This document shows positions 43,043 through 45,783 of a stretch of 45,783 bases of DNA, in pieces. Each line of letters begins with the position of its first letter. Positions within the stretch are counted from its first letter, which is position 1. Under the pieces are notes generated by a model. It saw nothing but the letters and a program-made list of their open reading frames with translations, made no database searches and was not told the DNA's origin. This DNA comes from Planctomycetota bacterium (GTDB taxonomy: Bacteria > Planctomycetota > Planctomycetia > Pirellulales > Pirellulaceae): contig CAUJKA010000517.1 of NCBI GenBank assembly GCA_963204965.1, positions 1-45,783 on the forward strand. The letters are read 5' to 3'. Made by a program: the position numbers and the translations under genes.

Positions 43043-43489
43043 TCACTCTCTTGCTTTCCTGGCTGAATCATTTTTGTAGCTCCGCAAAAGCTGTAAGAGT
43101 CTCATCGCGCTGTCTGGAGCTTCATCAACGCCGCCATAGTAAAACGTGCGTTCGTCGAGTGAGACTGCGGCGGGATTGTGGCCAGTCCAGTGCACATGTA
43201 GGATCGCCGTTGAGCCATCGGTATGTTCAATTCGCAGATCAGCTACGTGGTAATGAATATCAGGCTTGATCTGTTGCTGACAAAGTTCAGTCGGCGTAAC
43301 TAGCTTGGCGATGATCGCCACCTGATCTACCGGAACTTCAACCTCATCAAATCCTTGGATGTTCATATCTGGCACGTCGAAGGTTGTCGCGACGATGCGT
43401 TCAATTGGCTTCATCACCGGGATTGCGACCTGCCTTCCCGAACTGCATCCAGCCATCGAAAACAGGAGCACACAAACGAGTAACCTCAT
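43043..43489 (-). CDS. Small predicted lipoprotein
   Basis: I chose ATG 43489 (148 residues), with AAGGA nine bases upstream; it starts with a lipoprotein signal, RLLVCVLLFSMAGCSSG, lipobox MAGC. The mature part is strand-rich (VDQVAIIAKLVTPTELCQ, IHYHVADLRIEHTDGSTAIL) and ends in a charged helix. I recognise no family. It follows the gene at 43529 on the same strand after 39 bases, so the two are likely co-transcribed. The region between its stop and the repeat at 42901-43005 is short. Confidence 0.65.
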   Translation of the reverse strand: MRLLVCVLLFSMAGCSSGRQVAIPVMKPIERIVATTFDVPDMNIQGFDEVEVPVDQVAIIAKLVTPTELCQQQIKPDIHYHVADLRIEHTDGSTAILHVHWTGHNPAAVSLDERTFYYGGVDEAPDSAMRLLQLLRSYKNDSARKARE

Positions 43490-43528
43490 CGACTTGTCCT
43501 TCGAGTTGCACATGCCGCGTGGCACAAG

Positions 43529-43819
43529 TCATGAAGGCTTCATCTTCTCAAAAAGCCACATACTATCGCTAACGTGTTGCATGAGTTCCTTGCAAGATGA
43601 ATACAACCCAGGCTGTCCTTGGATTTGCACTGTTCGCGGGAATCGTTTAAAAAGCTCGATCTGATCTGCTTCGGTTGGGCGAGCTTTGTATCTCTCCACA
43701 GCAACGATCTCTCCCCGCTGGTCAATCTGCAGCAACGAAAAGCCCGGAGCGAACTTTCGCCTAAGCCCCTCCTGGTAATCCAGATTTTCAACCAATCTAA
43801 ATGCTTCTTCGATTGTCAT
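43529..43819 (-). CDS. Small hypothetical protein upstream of the lipoprotein
   Basis: 96 residues from ATG 43819; the ribosome binding site is weak. It is a soluble, charged protein (MTIEEAFRLVENLDYQEGLR, GFSLLQIDQRGEIVAVERYK) with no family I recognise and no signal peptide. It probably forms an operon with the lipoprotein downstream. Confidence 0.5.
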   Translation of the reverse strand: MTIEEAFRLVENLDYQEGLRRKFAPGFSLLQIDQRGEIVAVERYKARPTEADQIELFKRFPRTVQIQGQPGLYSSCKELMQHVSDSMWLFEKMKPS

Positions 43820-43894
43820 CTATCTTGAACTGAAAGGAGTTGGAAAGTTGTTCAGACACAGCAAACGCTATTTGATTATAGGCTAGCCGAGAAT

Positions 43895-43917
43895 GTCGCC
43901 TTTCGCTCCCGCGAAAG
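43895..43917 (+). repeat. Half-copy of the 8622-8739 palindromic element
   Basis: 23 bases identical to 8623-8645 (core CGCCTTTCGCTCCCGCGAAA), lying in the 283-base divergent gap 43820-44102. The inverted partner arm is absent. The gap otherwise shows no gene; it should contain promoters for both flanking transcripts. Confidence 0.7.
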
Positions 43918-44102
43918 CCGGGCTTTGCCAAACTCATCCTAATCAAAAAGATCTGCCCACGCCGCCCACCAGATTGCCTTACTTGATCTATAATGGACCC
44001 ACCCACCTTATTTGACGGTCGAGTGTTTGCCGCGGGTTGTGATTGCTTGCGGCGCTAGTACTGGGACCGTTACCCCACCCTATCCAGGACATCGCTAGTC
44101 GT

Positions 44103-45783
44103 ATGATTACGCGTCGTGTATTTTTAGCTTGGTCGATCTTGGCGTTTGTGTCGCTGCAACTTAGAGCGGAGTCGCCGGTGCAATTCAATCGCGATATCCG
44201 GCCGTTGCTCTCGGATAATTGCTTTCACTGCCATGGTCCCGATAGTAAGACTCGCCAAGCCGATTTGCGGTTGGATACGGAGGCGGGGCTGTTGAGCGAA
44301 GAGCTGATCGTGGCGGGGAATGCTGAAAAGAGCTCGCTGTTCCAACGCTTGATCACCAGCGATGCGTCCGCGAGAATGCCGCCGGCCGATAGCCATAAAG
44401 AGTTGACCGAGGCGCAGATTGCGAAGGTCAAGCTGTGGATTGAACAAGGCGCGGAGTATCAGTCGCATTGGTCGTTCTTGCCGGTACAAAAGCCTGAAGT
44501 CAAAAGTCAGAGCACCGACGGATCGGATGGTTCGCATGGCTCGGACGGCTCGTTGATCGATGCGTTGATTCAGCGTGAGCTGGATAAGCAAGGCTTGGTG
44601 GGCTCGCCGCAAGCCGATCGAACGACGTTGCTTCGACGTCTGCATTTTGACTTAACGGGCTTGCCGCCAACGCCGCAAGAGGTCGCCGCGTTCGTCGCGG
44701 ATAAGTCGCCAGATGCTTACAAGAATCAGGTCGAACGCCTGTTGGCCTCGCCGCACTTCGGCGAACGGATGGCGATGTGGTGGTTGGACTTGGTGCGTTA
44801 CGCGGATACGGTCGGCTACCACGGTGACCAGGATATGAGCGTCTGGCCGTTCCGCGATTACGTGATCGATTCGTTCAATACCAACAAGCCCTTCGATCAA
44901 TTCACTCGCGAACAACTCGCCGGTGATTTGATGGCGTCGCCCACCCAAGCTCAAAAGATCGCGTCGGGATATAACCGCTTGGGGATGATGAGTGCTGAAG
45001 GTGGCGTGCAGGATAAGGAATACTTAGCCAAGTACATCGCTGAACGAGTCCGCAACGTCTCGGGGACGTGGTTGGGCCTGACGATGGGTTGCTGTGAGTG
45101 CCATGATCACAAGTTCGATCCCTTGAGCTCGCGCGAGTTCTATCAGATGGAGGCCTTTTTTGCGGACATCAAAGAACGTGGCCTCTACTCGGGTTCGGAG
45201 AGCAGTGGAAAGTGGGGATCGTTCATGCAGGTCCCAACTCCAGAACAAGAGAAGAGATCGGCCGAGCTTACTGCGAGTCTTGCTCAGGCTGAAGCCAAGT
45301 TTGCTGAACCGACTGCCGAGCTAACCGCGGCTCAAGCGGAATGGGAAAAGCAGAATAGCCAGTGGTCGTTGATGAGGCCGCTTTCCGTTGCTTCGGCACA
45401 TGGCGTTACGTTGACCGTTAACCCCGATGGATCGGTAACCGCGTCCGGCGAGAATCCGCCGAACGATTCCTACACAATTCAATTCGCTGACTTGCCTCAA
45501 GGCATCACTGGCTTCCGCTTAGAAGTGATGCCCGATGACTCGCTGCCCAAGAAGGGACCGGGACGAGCGGGTAACGGCAATTTTGTGCTCAGCGAGTTCA
45601 TCGCCGAAGTGACTGCCAAGGATAAACCGCCTCAGACGGACGCTGCAGTTGCAACAGATCCGGCTGATGCAAAGGCCGCTGAGAAAGTCACCTCGCTACG
45701 CAAATTGAAATTTACTTCGGCTGCGGCAAGCTACGAACAGACCGGAGCGGCTGGTGGCAATCCTTACGGCAAGTGGGCAGCGA
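44103..45783 (+). CDS. Planctomycete cytochrome c (PSCyt1) / DUF1549 protein, partial at right edge
   Basis: At least 560 residues from ATG 44103; the frame is still open at the window end. A signal peptide (RRVFLAWSILAFVSLQLRA) is followed by the PSCyt1 domain with FNRDIRPLLSDNCFHCHGPD (CFHCH), LRLDTEAGLL and RMPPAD. A short Ser/Asp/Gly linker (~residues 138-150) leads to DUF1549: LLRRLHFDLTGLPPTPQEV, MWWLDLVRYADTVGYHGD, and a second Cys-His site CCECHDHKFDPL. A coiled linker and a beta domain follow. DUF1553 would be expected beyond the edge. These heme proteins usually pair with a DUF1501 protein. Its GC-richer codon choice differs slightly from the neighbours. Confidence 0.92.
   Translation, partial: MITRRVFLAWSILAFVSLQLRAESPVQFNRDIRPLLSDNCFHCHGPDSKTRQADLRLDTEAGLLSEELIVAGNAEKSSLFQRLITSDASARMPPADSHKELTEAQIAKVKLWIEQGAEYQSHWSFLPVQKPEVKSQSTDGSDGSHGSDGSLIDALIQRELDKQGLVGSPQADRTTLLRRLHFDLTGLPPTPQEVAAFVADKSPDAYKNQVERLLASPHFGERMAMWWLDLVRYADTVGYHGDQDMSVWPFRDYVIDSFNTNKPFDQFTREQLAGDLMASPTQAQKIASGYNRLGMMSAEGGVQDKEYLAKYIAERVRNVSGTWLGLTMGCCECHDHKFDPLSSREFYQMEAFFADIKERGLYSGSESSGKWGSFMQVPTPEQEKRSAELTASLAQAEAKFAEPTAELTAAQAEWEKQNSQWSLMRPLSVASAHGVTLTVNPDGSVTASGENPPNDSYTIQFADLPQGITGFRLEVMPDDSLPKKGPGRAGNGNFVLSEFIAEVTAKDKPPQTDAAVATDPADAKAAEKVTSLRKLKFTSAAASYEQTGAAGGNPYGKWAA

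Overview
The window looks like a chromosomal piece of a planctomycete, most likely a Pirellulaceae-type member of the Planctomycetota. The evidence is a gene for the small basic protein found across the PVC superphylum (36628-36849), a Planctomycetes-type cytochrome/DUF1549 protein running off the right end, a membrane-bound dehydrogenase with HEAT repeats and a CxxCH tail (5307-8474), several large secreted beta-propeller and cytochrome proteins, a GldA/GldFG/DUF4340 ABC operon, and many small palindromic intergenic repeats. There is no complete insertion sequence, prophage, CRISPR array, rRNA or tRNA that I can see.

Layout. 1-923: end of a secreted TlpA-like thioredoxin. 1394-5083: a 1229-residue secreted propeller protein with an internal duplication, convergent with the dehydrogenase at 5307-8474. 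8971-12946: a chemotaxis-type block, cheY-cheB-cheR-cheX followed by a second cheY and a second cheX, with no cheA, cheW or receptor. 13114-14961: a redoxin / cytochrome c / copper monooxygenase fusion with all expected copper ligands. 15068-21056 (minus): an ABC export-type operon (ATPase, fused GldF-GldG, DUF4340). 21587-24909: rplM, rpsI and metG. 24988-29295 (minus): an apparent sugar-catabolism operon (cupin/phosphomannose isomerase-like protein, TIM-barrel isomerase, Gfo/Idh/MocA oxidoreductase, translationally coupled AcpH-like protein), with a divergent DUF4432 mutarotase-like gene at 29440-30579. 30663-33035: a zinc-ribbon membrane hydrolase and two short single-pass coiled-coil proteins. 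33161-34228: a lipoprotein with a lectin-like domain. 34383-34716: an antitoxin gene followed by what looks like an internally deleted toxin. 34715-36259: a GT-C glycosyltransferase. 36628-36849: the PVC small basic protein. 37052-41400 (minus): a pentaheme cytochrome gene whose stop overlaps the start of a secreted propeller dehydrogenase-like gene. 41401-43040: a repeat-rich island with one possible small gene and one frameshifted gene, bracketed by direct repeats of about 105 bp. 43043-43819: a small lipoprotein pair. 44103-end: the truncated cytochrome/DUF1549 protein.

Together the genes suggest a life based on secreted heme- or copper-dependent oxidation and sugar turnover, with envelope ABC machinery and a two-component chemosensory output module. 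The least ordinary points are the deleted toxin, the repeat-flanked island with its frameshifted gene, the paired CheY/CheX units without a kinase, the coupled pentaheme/propeller pair, and the unassigned sugar operon. All family assignments were made by reading motifs, without database searches.
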